Shown piece after piece: positions 1 to 5,088 of a stretch of 5,098 nucleotides of DNA. The DNA is from a bacterium (GTDB taxonomy: Bacteria > Patescibacteriota > WWE3 > 2-01-FULL-39-13 > JAQBTZ01): positions 1 through 5,098 of the forward strand of contig JAQBTZ010000055.1 in assembly GCA_027624675.1 (NCBI GenBank), given 5' to 3'. The notes under the pieces are model-generated. The model made no database searches. It saw only the letters and a list, made by a program, of their open reading frames with translations, and was not told the DNA's origin. The position numbers and the translations under genes were made by a program. Position 1 is the first letter of the stretch, and the number at the start of each line of letters is the position of its first letter.

Positions 1-41
1 AACTGTGTTTTTTCCAGTCTGGGCGGTGTCTGATACAGGTC

Positions 42-45
42 GGAG
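42..45 (+). promoter_or_regulatory. Shine-Dalgarno GGAG of the 41-residue membrane peptide gene
   Basis: GGAG lies four bases before the ATG at 50, a short but workable spacing. It is the only clear Shine-Dalgarno match before any start codon in this window, and it is the main reason to prefer ATG 50 as a real start over reading the frame as the tail of a longer protein. Confidence 0.55.
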
Positions 46-49
46 ACGA

Positions 50-175
50 ATGACAAAAAAAAGCGTACTAATAGTGTTATTAGCCGTATTAATATGGCCG
101 ATAACAGCCGTAGCGCTCTTGATTTTGCTCATTATCTACTCGGTAGTTGCCTTTTGGAAACTACCACTCAGGTAG
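50..175 (+). CDS. Small hydrophobic membrane peptide, 41 aa, unknown function
   Basis: I do not recognise a family. The peptide starts MTKKS, then runs almost uninterrupted hydrophobic from V6 to W36 and ends KLPLR. P17 sits in the middle of the hydrophobic run, so it could form one long helix or a tight hairpin of two short ones. Positive charges flank both ends. The start at 50 is supported by GGAG at 42-45, and an intrinsic terminator begins five bases after the TAG stop, so the transcript is planned to end here. Two cautions apply. The frame is open upstream to the window edge, so this could be the C-terminal membrane anchor of a longer protein. Also, the ATG overlaps a TGA in another frame (ATGA, 50-53), as in a translationally coupled operon, so an upstream gene may end there. 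Local GC (about 43% by rough count) looks higher than in the TA genes that follow. Confidence 0.55.
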   Translation: MTKKSVLIVLLAVLIWPITAVALLILLIIYSVVAFWKLPLR

Positions 176-180
176 ATCTA

Positions 181-235
181 AGCAACCTACAAAGTGAAAT
201 TTCTCCCCCCACTTTGCAGGTTGCTTTTTGTTTTT
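181..235 (+). terminator. Intrinsic (Rho-independent) terminator
   Basis: A 15-bp stem pairs 181-195 with 211-225 with one A-C mismatch (189/217) around a 15-base loop. It is followed by a T tract interrupted by one G (225-235). The T tract lies on the plus side only, so it ends rightward transcription of the gene stopping at 175 and insulates the TA promoter that follows. Confidence 0.88.
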
Positions 236-258
236 AAATATCATCAGGAAGTTCATTC

Positions 259-276
259 TTGACATATATATGTCAA
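259..276. promoter_or_regulatory. Operator palindrome over the -35 box and spacer
   Basis: TTGACATATATATGTCAA is a perfect 18-bp inverted repeat. It includes the whole -35 hexamer and most of the spacer, so a bound dimer would block RNA polymerase. Ribbon-helix-helix antitoxins bind such symmetric sites and repress their own operons; that this antitoxin binds here is inferred from position. A second, AT-only palindrome (276-287) covers the -10 box but carries little information. Confidence 0.65.
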
Positions 277-285
277 TATTATAAT
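259..285 (+). promoter_or_regulatory. Sigma-70-type promoter of the first TA operon
   Basis: A perfect -35 box TTGACA (259-264) and a perfect -10 box TATAAT (280-285) are separated by 15 bp, shorter than the usual 17. Transcription would begin near 292, leaving at most about three bases before the ATG at 295. The mRNA would therefore be nearly leaderless, and there is no Shine-Dalgarno sequence. Confidence 0.75.
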
Positions 286-294
286 ATCTAAATT

Positions 295-537
295 ATGGCA
301 TTAATACGAACCACACTACGAATTGAACAAAATCTAAAAAAAGAAGCAGAAAGAATGGCCTTAGAACAAGGTTTAACTTTGCAGTATATTTTTAACGAGG
401 CGTTGCGTAATGCTGTTACACAACAAAACGAAAAAAAGTTAAAAACAAAGCAAAAGATTAAATTTATTTCCAAAAATATGGGTAGTATGCCAGATACATT
501 AACAAGAGATTTTTACTATGACGATCCTAAATTCTAA
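295..537 (+). CDS. Ribbon-helix-helix antitoxin (VapB-like), 80 aa
   Basis: Likely antitoxin of a type II TA pair, neutralising the PIN toxin encoded next and repressing the shared promoter. The N-terminal half fits a ribbon-helix-helix DNA-binding fold: a beta strand at about residues 4-10 (IRTTLRI), helix A at 11-24, a turn at G26-T28, and helix B at 29-42 (ending EALRNAV). The strand pairs in a dimer to contact DNA. A lysine-rich linker (47-57) leads to an acidic, aromatic tail (DTLTRDFYYDDPKF, 67-80), typical of the segment that wraps around a PIN toxin. The start at 295 is fixed by the promoter immediately upstream. Its last 20 nt overlap the toxin gene, suggesting coupled translation. 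The closest antitoxin subfamily cannot be named from sequence inspection alone. Confidence 0.82.
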   Translation: MALIRTTLRIEQNLKKEAERMALEQGLTLQYIFNEALRNAVTQQNEKKLKTKQKIKFISKNMGSMPDTLTRDFYYDDPKF

Positions 538-949
538 GGTACTAATTGATTCAAATATCTTAATTAATGCTACAAACACACACTCTAAAAAACATAAAGT
601 TGCATTAGCATTTTTAAACCAAACACCACAAGGATGCATTTCAGTCCAAAATATTAATGAGTTTTTACGAGTCTCCACACACCCTATTTTCCAAACACCC
701 CTAACCAAAGCCCAAGCAATCACACAGATAAAAAACTTTATGTGCTCGTTTAAAGTAATTACCCCATCAGAACAAACCACATTGATACACCTAGATTTAC
801 TAACCAAATACAACTCTACCTCAAACCAAATTTATGGTAACTTTCTTGTAGCAACTATGCTAACACACGATATAAAAACAATCGCAACAGATAACGAAAA
901 TGATTTTAAGAAATATAAAGAGATAAAAGTTTACAACCCATTTAAGTAA
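518..949 (+). CDS. PIN-domain toxin (VapC-like), 143 aa, possible active-site loss
   Basis: PIN-domain proteins are metal-dependent RNases; as VapC toxins they cleave tRNA or rRNA and stop translation. The fold is recognisable from VLIDSNILINA at the N terminus (first acid D11, with N13), NEFLRV (second acid E48) and the C-terminal FLVATMLTHDIKTIATDNENDF region (fourth-position acids D125 and D129). At the third position, related proteins have a pattern like (I/V)(F/Y)D-x-x-LVATML, whereas this protein reads IYGNFLVATML, placing G107 where Asp is expected. N108 is adjacent and might partly substitute. The toxin may therefore be weakened or inactive, though the frame is intact and full length. 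The gene starts inside the antitoxin gene (20-nt overlap) without a clear Shine-Dalgarno, so it probably depends on coupling. The coding strand is rich in C over G. Confidence 0.83.
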   Translation: MTILNSKVLIDSNILINATNTHSKKHKVALAFLNQTPQGCISVQNINEFLRVSTHPIFQTPLTKAQAITQIKNFMCSFKVITPSEQTTLIHLDLLTKYNSTSNQIYGNFLVATMLTHDIKTIATDNENDFKKYKEIKVYNPFK

Positions 950-975
950 ACATTTTATTTTACAGCAAAAGTTTC

Positions 976-1004
976 TTGACAACGTACACTATGTACACTA
1001 TTAT
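976..1004 (+). promoter_or_regulatory. Sigma-70-type promoter of the second TA operon
   Basis: A perfect -35 box TTGACA (976-981) and a -10 box TATTAT (999-1004, five of six consensus bases) have an ideal 17-bp spacer. Only six bases separate the -10 box from the ATG at 1011, so the start site falls at or next to the start codon and the mRNA should be leaderless. The first TA operon shows no clear terminator between 950 and 975, so some read-through into this operon is possible. Confidence 0.75.
984..1001. promoter_or_regulatory. Operator: tandem GTACACTAT repeats with a TGTACA core
   Basis: GTACACTAT occurs twice back to back (984-992 and 993-1001), filling the spacer and running into the -10 box. 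The second copy creates the palindromic core TGTACA (992-997); the first has the near match CGTACA (983-988). TGTACA is the core of YefM-YoeB operators in E. coli, and the gene downstream encodes a YefM/Phd-type antitoxin, so autoregulation at this site is a well-founded inference. Confidence 0.6.
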
Positions 1005-1010
1005 AAGTTT

Positions 1011-1310
1011 ATGTCACAAACCTTAAGAATTAACGCCACAAATGCAAGAAAAAATCTGTTTAAACTTTTAGACCAAGTAGCACTAAATAATCTTTCAGTT
1101 TATATTTATAAAGAAGGGCTTGAAAACGACCTAGTATTGCAAAATATCCCAAAAGTAAAAAGCAACAAACAAAGCAATCTTAATAATAACAAAGCCCTTG
1201 TAAAAAAAACATATGGGGCAATTAAAACAAAAGGTTATAAACCAAACGAATTTGAGCTTGCAAAAAAACATCTTGTAAAAAGATACAAAAACAACAATGG
1301 CATTAAATAA
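1011..1310 (+). CDS. Phd/YefM-family antitoxin, 99 aa
   Basis: Likely antitoxin of the second TA pair and repressor of its own operon. The N terminus (MSQTLRINATNARKNLFKLL) matches the Phd/YefM signature, in which INA-x-x-AR begins a helix continuing NLFKLLDQV. It is followed by a strand-turn-strand (SVYIYKEGLENDLVL, 29-43), where family members usually have a 'KRGNAVLI'-type hairpin, so the turn is altered here. Residues 1-45 should form the dimeric DNA-binding domain. An Asn/Lys-rich linker (48-62) connects to a tail with TYGAIK (67-72) and a Lys-rich helix at about 79-92, the expected toxin-binding part. The start at 1011 is fixed by the promoter directly upstream. The gene overlaps the PIN toxin gene by 14 nt. 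Confidence 0.83.
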   Translation: MSQTLRINATNARKNLFKLLDQVALNNLSVYIYKEGLENDLVLQNIPKVKSNKQSNLNNNKALVKKTYGAIKTKGYKPNEFELAKKHLVKRYKNNNGIK

Positions 1311-1713
1311 CTACTGGCTTGATGCAAATATTATTCTAAGATATTTAACTAAAGACAATGAAACCCTATCACCAAAAGCAAAAACCATTATAGATAATAT
1401 TGCAAATTGTAAAGGCTTTGCATACATAAATACACTAGTTTTACATGAGGTAATTTATATTCTAGAAAATGTGTATAACATAGACCGTAAAGCTATCCTA
1501 GATAGCATCTCTAACCTTATATCTATTAGTAATATCAACATTGTTGATGTAAACAAACAGTCTCTTAAGTTAGCTTTAAAAGATTATGTCAAAACTAAGA
1601 TCGATTTTCCTGATTGTGTGTATAAACAGGTTTGCCTAGAGAATAAATACAAGCTACTTTCTTTTGATAAGGATTTTGAAAAACTAGGTGTTAAAACATA
1701 CGAGACAATATAA
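1297..1713 (+). CDS. PIN-domain toxin (VapC-like), 138 aa
   Basis: A predicted Mg2+/Mn2+-dependent RNase toxin paired with the Phd/YefM antitoxin. All expected acidic positions are present: D9 in YWLDANIILRYL, E51 in TLVLHEVIYIL, D106 (with D103) in DFPDC, and D124 (with D126) in LLSFDKDFEKL. N11 and T46 also fit conserved PIN positions. In contrast to the PIN protein encoded upstream, the catalytic set looks complete. The two share only family-level features and belong to different subgroups, so this is not a recent duplication. The start lies within the last codons of the antitoxin gene (14-nt overlap) with no Shine-Dalgarno, suggesting coupled translation. G and C are roughly balanced on the coding strand. 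Target RNA is unknown. Confidence 0.85.
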   Translation: MALNNYWLDANIILRYLTKDNETLSPKAKTIIDNIANCKGFAYINTLVLHEVIYILENVYNIDRKAILDSISNLISISNINIVDVNKQSLKLALKDYVKTKIDFPDCVYKQVCLENKYKLLSFDKDFEKLGVKTYETI

Positions 1714-1737
1714 AAAAATGACGAAAAAATTATTATG

Positions 1738-1769
1738 GATTCTTCGGAAGCAACCTAAGAATGACGAGG
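1738..1769. repeat. Degenerate copy of a short dispersed repeat
   Basis: This 32-nt stretch begins GATTCTTCGG and ends AATGACGAGG. It aligns, with a few indels and substitutions, to 1836-1866 (GATTGCTTCGG ... CAATGACGAGG), the right arm of the next element. A further AATGACGA lies at 1717-1724, just after the toxin stop codon. It appears to be a partial or older copy of the same intergenic element. Confidence 0.6.
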
Positions 1770-1788
1770 TGGAAATATTACATAATGT

Positions 1789-1863
1789 CGTCATTACGAG
1801 TCAAGTTTAGCTTGATGAAGTAATCTAACATTCAAGATTGCTTCGGAGTACCTCGCAATGACG
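1789..1863. repeat. Palindromic intergenic element with nested hairpin
   Basis: Outer arms CGTCATTACGAG (1789-1800) and CTCGCAATGACG (1852-1863) are inverted repeats with one mismatch. Inner arms GAAGTAATCT (1817-1826) and AGATTGCTTC (1835-1844) are also inverted, with one G-U-compatible difference, around an 8-nt loop. A small extra hairpin, TCAAG/CTTGA (1801-1805/1811-1815), sits in the left half only. The motif 'CGTCATTGCGAG ... GAAGCAATCT' resembles a dispersed intergenic repeat I recall from many bacterial genomes. There is no ORF or T tract, so it is neither an insertion sequence with its own transposase nor a standard terminator. Confidence 0.75.
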
Positions 1864-1880
1864 AGGACCTATAGCATACC

Positions 1881-1910
1881 GAGATTCGATCTCCCCGGAG
1901 ATCGAATCTC
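1881..1910. repeat. Perfect 30-bp palindrome after the mrdA stop
   Basis: GAGATTCGATCTCC (1881-1894), a CC loop, and the exact reverse complement GGAGATCGAATCTC (1897-1910) form a very stable hairpin. It ends eight bases beyond the mrdA stop codon on the minus strand. Neither side has a T tract, so it is not a standard intrinsic terminator. It could slow polymerase, protect the mRNA 3' end from exonucleases, or be a REP-like repeat. Its position between convergent operons would suit a transcription boundary. Confidence 0.75.
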
Positions 1911-1918
1911 AAATAAAC

Positions 1919-3805
1919 TTACTTATCAAACCCAAAATAACTATCTAAATATTTCTTTGCAACAGGGGCACTTGCTGTTCCACCCTCACCTCCTGCTTCA
2001 ATCAGCACTGTTACTACAATCTCTGGATCATCGTATGGAGCAAATACTGTAAACCAAGCATGTGTCTGGTACTTTCCCAGCTTGTTTTTCTCTCCAAACT
2101 CACTTGTTCCTGTTTTACACCCAACTGTAACTTGGTATTTTGGATAAATAAACGGATATCCTGTACCATTTGGCGCCTCACACGCCTGTTTTAAGCCTTG
2201 TTTAACTATCTCTATTGTTGTGGGTTTTGCGCCTATATCTTTAGGTATATCATTTTCTCCAACTAGCCTTGGCTCAAATATTAATCCATTATTTGCAATT
2301 GCCGTTGTATACATTGCAACCTGAATAGGAGTTGAAAGCAGATAACCTTGTCCTATCGAGTAATGTAGTGTGTTTCCATCGTACCAATCCTCACCTATAA
2401 CCTCTTTTTTCCATGCCTCGGTTGGTACTACCCCATTTACCTCGCCACTTATATCTATACCTGTTTTTTCCCCTAAACCAAAATTTGTTGCCCATTTAGC
2501 AAGGTTTGCAACACCCAACCCTTTATCTACCTCACCAACCCCACCTACCGTTTTATAAAAATATGTATCAACTGAGCTTGCTAAAGCTTTATATAGATTT
2601 GTTGGTCCATGACCGGCTGGGTTCCAGTCTCTAAATACCGTGCTACCTAAACTTACACTAGCCCCGCCATCAATTGTTTTTTCTGGATCAATAATATTCT
2701 CCTCAACTATCCCTGTTGCTGAGATTATCTTAAATGTTGATCCTGGTGGGTAAAGCCCTGCTATTATCTTATTATTTAAAGGTCTGCCCTCGTCATTTAA
2801 CAACTCCTGAAAATCTTTTTCGCTTATTCGAGATGAAAACTTGTTAACATCATAACTTGGGTACGAAACAAAACTTAAAATTCGTCCGTTTTTAGGATTT
2901 ATTGCAATTAATGCTCCTCCTAAGCCATTGTTATCCTCAACTGATTTTTTAACTAGCTCGTATGCTTTAAGCTGTAAGTCTAAATTTATATTGGTAATAA
3001 GCTCTTTTCCATCTACTGCATTTGTAATAACTTTTTTATCTGTAGTTTTTCCACTTGCTGTAAGCTCTACTCTTTCAAGTCCACTTTCGCCGTGTAAACC
3101 TACCTCATATTTTTTTTCTATCCCAAGCTTACCAATTTGTTCTTCGTTGAAAAAATTTGGGTACATTACTGACTCACCCTCGTCAATTCGCCCTAGGTAA
3201 CCCGTAATATGAGCTGTTTGTAATGGGTATAAATTATCCCTAATGGGTACAGATTCTACAAAAATCACGTTTGACGTGTTAGTTTGTGCAATTAAATTTA
3301 ATGCTTTTTCTCTTTCTACATCTACCGAAAAAACCGTGTAAAAAATTCCGTTTTCTATATTTGACTTTAAAGTTTCATACAAGGTACTTTCATCTGCCCC
3401 TAAAACTTTTGCAATCTGCACCCTACTTTCAAACTCTTGTCCAACATATGCCCTATTATCTATTTTTATCTGGTAACCTGGTCTGTTTCTAACATATATC
3501 TTACCTTTAACGTCTTTAATTACCCCCCTGTTTGCATAAATTGGGATTTCTCGATATAGGTTTGACTGAGCCATTAGTTGATAGCTTTCACCCTTTACAA
3601 TCTGCAAATATATTAATCGAGAAAGAAATATTATTAAAAAAATGGTAATAATTAAGGTAAGAAATAACCTAACTATCATCTCGTTTTCTGGACCTTGCAC
3701 CCTATCAAAACTATCTAAATTTAGTTGATTAATGCTAGACCTATTGCCTCGTACTTTTTTTGCTAAGTTAAAGTTTTCATATAGTAAATCGTTAATAATC
3801 GACAT
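1919..3805 (-). CDS. mrdA: Penicillin-binding protein 2, elongasome transpeptidase
   Basis: A class B PBP that crosslinks peptidoglycan during cell elongation, anchored in the membrane with its catalytic domain outside. A cytoplasmic N terminus of about 43 residues precedes one transmembrane helix at about 44-69. The dimerisation/pedestal domain follows, with the family pattern REIPIYANRGVIKD (85-98) and an IGKLGIEKKYE...LHGESGLERVE stretch (224-247). The transpeptidase domain has all three active-site motifs: STFK (356-359, nucleophile S356), SVD (411-413, the S-x-D variant usual in PBP2) and KTGT (564-567). Conserved THAWFTVFAP (581-590) and EAGGEGGTASAP (603-614) follow. The 628-aa length is normal for PBP2. 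SVD and the mreCD context point to PBP2 rather than division PBP3. The start overlaps the end of mreD by 14 nt without a Shine-Dalgarno, implying coupling. Its usual partner, the RodA glycosyltransferase, is not encoded downstream. Confidence 0.95.
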   Translation of the reverse strand: MSIINDLLYENFNLAKKVRGNRSSINQLNLDSFDRVQGPENEMIVRLFLTLIITIFLIIFLSRLIYLQIVKGESYQLMAQSNLYREIPIYANRGVIKDVKGKIYVRNRPGYQIKIDNRAYVGQEFESRVQIAKVLGADESTLYETLKSNIENGIFYTVFSVDVEREKALNLIAQTNTSNVIFVESVPIRDNLYPLQTAHITGYLGRIDEGESVMYPNFFNEEQIGKLGIEKKYEVGLHGESGLERVELTASGKTTDKKVITNAVDGKELITNINLDLQLKAYELVKKSVEDNNGLGGALIAINPKNGRILSFVSYPSYDVNKFSSRISEKDFQELLNDEGRPLNNKIIAGLYPPGSTFKIISATGIVEENIIDPEKTIDGGASVSLGSTVFRDWNPAGHGPTNLYKALASSVDTYFYKTVGGVGEVDKGLGVANLAKWATNFGLGEKTGIDISGEVNGVVPTEAWKKEVIGEDWYDGNTLHYSIGQGYLLSTPIQVAMYTTAIANNGLIFEPRLVGENDIPKDIGAKPTTIEIVKQGLKQACEAPNGTGYPFIYPKYQVTVGCKTGTSEFGEKNKLGKYQTHAWFTVFAPYDDPEIVVTVLIEAGGEGGTASAPVAKKYLDSYFGFDK

Positions 3806-4235
3806 ATTGTTTAAATTGGTTAGATAGAAAGTTTATAAATACTGCGTATACACCTACAAACACCATCTCAGCACCAAACAGCTGCATAAAAGTGCCATTA
3901 CCTGTAAACAGCCTTAATAAACTTATTGAGACAACTATATACACAAGTTTTTGAATTAACTTTTGACCAAACCATAACCCAAGTTTATTTAACACAAAAA
4001 CTGCAAGTACAAATACAGCAGGTAGTAAAAATAGATTACTTGAAAACAAGATATTTACAATTACACCATAAACTAATCCTAAAACTAAAGACTGAGTATA
4101 AAATTTTGAATTAGTCGCAAAGATTACAAGTACAACTACGTTTAAAAATAAAAAGTGGTGAAAAAATGGCTTAGCAAAAGCAACCTCTAACAGGTTTGTG
4201 CTTAAAAAAATGAGTAATATAATTATATTTTTCAC
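3792..4235 (-). CDS. mreD: MreD-like rod-shape membrane protein, 147 aa
   Basis: MreD is an integral membrane component of the elongasome that works with MreC and PBP2. About six hydrophobic segments are visible: 3-21, 26-41, 47-64, 66-84, 96-112 and 119-137. GLVYGVIVNILFSS (53-66) resembles the conserved central segment of MreD proteins. Primary-sequence conservation is weak in this family, so the call relies on length (slightly short; about 160-170 is common), membrane topology and position between mreC and mrdA. The start is GTG at 4235, sharing four bases (GTGA) with the mreC stop codon, a typical termination-reinitiation junction; I see no independent Shine-Dalgarno. The gene ends 14 nt inside mrdA. 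Confidence 0.82.
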   Translation of the reverse strand: MKNIIILLIFLSTNLLEVAFAKPFFHHFLFLNVVVLVIFATNSKFYTQSLVLGLVYGVIVNILFSSNLFLLPAVFVLAVFVLNKLGLWFGQKLIQKLVYIVVSISLLRLFTGNGTFMQLFGAEMVFVGVYAVFINFLSNQFKQYVDY

Positions 4236-5014
4236 CGGCTAGTAACTACAATTAATACTTTGCTCTGCTTTGAAAGGTTGATCATGCTTTCAATGTTTGC
4301 AATCTGAAATGCCTCTCTCTCGTTTAAACTAACCTCTGTAATTTTACCAACAACATATTGTCTATTAAACTTTCCACTTACTATATTTGTAACAACAATA
4401 TCATTTAAATTAAGCTTTTCACTGTTTAGTACGTCAGAAAACAATACCCCATACCCACGTCCTTTTACTAAGCCTGTTGCTTTAGTATCAATATCAATTG
4501 CCTCTGTTACAAAATTTTCGTTTGAGATTAAATTAACTGTTACAGCTGTTTTTTCAACCTGGCTCACAATCCCAATAATTGAGTCTGACACTATAACTGC
4601 ATTACCCTCTTTAATTTTTTTATTTACTTGATCTGAAATTAATACTATAGCTTTTGAATTTGTTTTATCTAAAAAAACGATGTTACCTAAAACTAGTTCG
4701 TCTTTTTTAAATTTAAAATCAGCGACACCTAAAGTTTCTTTTAGCAACTTGCTTTCAGCTTTAATATCCTCGTAATCAACAATTTTTTCAGATAAATCTG
4801 CTACCTGTTGCAACGCTTGATCTAGACGAGCCGACCTATCTAAAGCTAAGGAAAAGTTTGTAAAATTGTTATATAAATTTTGACCAATAATAACAGATGG
4901 GGTAATAAGTTGTAGGTAAATACTTGAGACAAACGACTTAATACCAACGTTAAAGTTAAACAAAAATATAATAAAAATTGAGATAAGTAGGTTTGTTATA
5001 AAGGCGGATTTCAT
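4232..5014 (-). CDS. mreC: Rod shape-determining protein MreC
   Basis: MreC is a membrane-anchored extracytoplasmic scaffold that activates PBP2 and links it to MreB and MreD. The layout is typical: short positive N terminus, one transmembrane helix at about 5-25, an alpha-helical coiled coil at about 50-97 (LDQALQQVADLSEKIVDYEDIKAESKLLKE region), then a beta-rich domain to the end. Family patterns include LGNIVFLD (109-116), KEGNAVIVSDSIIGIVSQV (136-153), ATGLVKGRGYG (179-189) and VVGKITEV (221-228). I chose ATG 5014, giving 260 aa, because the extended -10 promoter ends seven bases before it. A longer frame from an ATG at 5062 adds 16 residues from repeat-derived DNA upstream of the promoter and would lack the normal N terminus. 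It is the first gene of the operon; mreB, usually directly upstream, is not there. Confidence 0.93.
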   Translation of the reverse strand: MKSAFITNLLISIFIIFLFNFNVGIKSFVSSIYLQLITPSVIIGQNLYNNFTNFSLALDRSARLDQALQQVADLSEKIVDYEDIKAESKLLKETLGVADFKFKKDELVLGNIVFLDKTNSKAIVLISDQVNKKIKEGNAVIVSDSIIGIVSQVEKTAVTVNLISNENFVTEAIDIDTKATGLVKGRGYGVLFSDVLNSEKLNLNDIVVTNIVSGKFNRQYVVGKITEVSLNEREAFQIANIESMINLSKQSKVLIVVTSR

Positions 5015-5021
5015 GGAAATA

Positions 5022-5030
5022 AGTATACCA
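5022..5030 (-). promoter_or_regulatory. Extended -10 promoter of the mreC-mreD-mrdA operon
   Basis: On the minus strand the sequence reads TGGTATACT: a TGn extension followed by the -10 box TATACT (five of six consensus bases). The -35 region is poor (best candidate TTCGAA, 18 bp upstream), as is common with extended -10 promoters. Only TATTTCC separates the -10 box from the mreC ATG, so transcription would begin at or next to the start codon, with no room for a Shine-Dalgarno. Confidence 0.6.
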
Positions 5031-5061
5031 TCCTTCGCATAAAGCTTCGAATGACAGGACA

Positions 5062-5088
5062 CGTCCCAGTGCCGAACCGTCCCAGTGC
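5062..5088. repeat. Two direct repeats of CGTCCCAGTGC, 16-bp period
   Basis: CGTCCCAGTGC occurs at 5062-5072 and 5078-5088, separated by CGAAC. The spacing suggests a 16-bp tandem unit that may continue beyond the window. Next to it, 5044-5058 (GCTTCGAATGACAGG) resembles the CTTCGG...AATGACGAGG element of the convergent junction near 1740-1866. No gene is visible in 5031-5098. Confidence 0.6.

Noticed and set aside
3..53. Possible C-terminal end of an upstream gene stopping at TGA 51-53, overlapping ATG 50; another frame stops at 31-33
   Set aside because: Only 10-17 codons are visible, all three forward frames are open at the window edge, and no family motif can be recognised.
276..287. AT-only palindrome ATATTATAATAT as a second operator
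   Set aside because: It is built from the -10 box in AT-rich DNA and could easily arise by chance.
288..813. Minus-strand open frames at 288-473 and 499-813
   Set aside because: They lie antisense to the first antitoxin and PIN toxin genes, which have clear domains and a promoter; no motif is seen in the antisense products.
1881..1910. Standard intrinsic terminator for mrdA
   Set aside because: The hairpin is strong but neither strand shows the required T tract after it, so it is listed as a palindromic repeat.
1738..1910. CRISPR array or complete insertion sequence
   Set aside because: Copies are degenerate, inverted and unevenly spaced, with no regular spacers and no transposase.
1858..2052. 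Plus-strand open frame of 64 codons
   Set aside because: It begins inside the palindromic repeat and runs antisense into the conserved C terminus of PBP2.
2370..4114. Plus-strand open frames at 2370-2558, 2928-3200, 3286-3492 and 3926-4114
   Set aside because: All are antisense to mrdA or mreD coding sequence with well-supported motifs or topology and have no start signals of their own.
295..5014. Recoded TGA (as in Gracilibacteria/SR1 lineages)
   Set aside because: No gene needs in-frame TGA as sense, and TGA ends mreC precisely at the mreD start.
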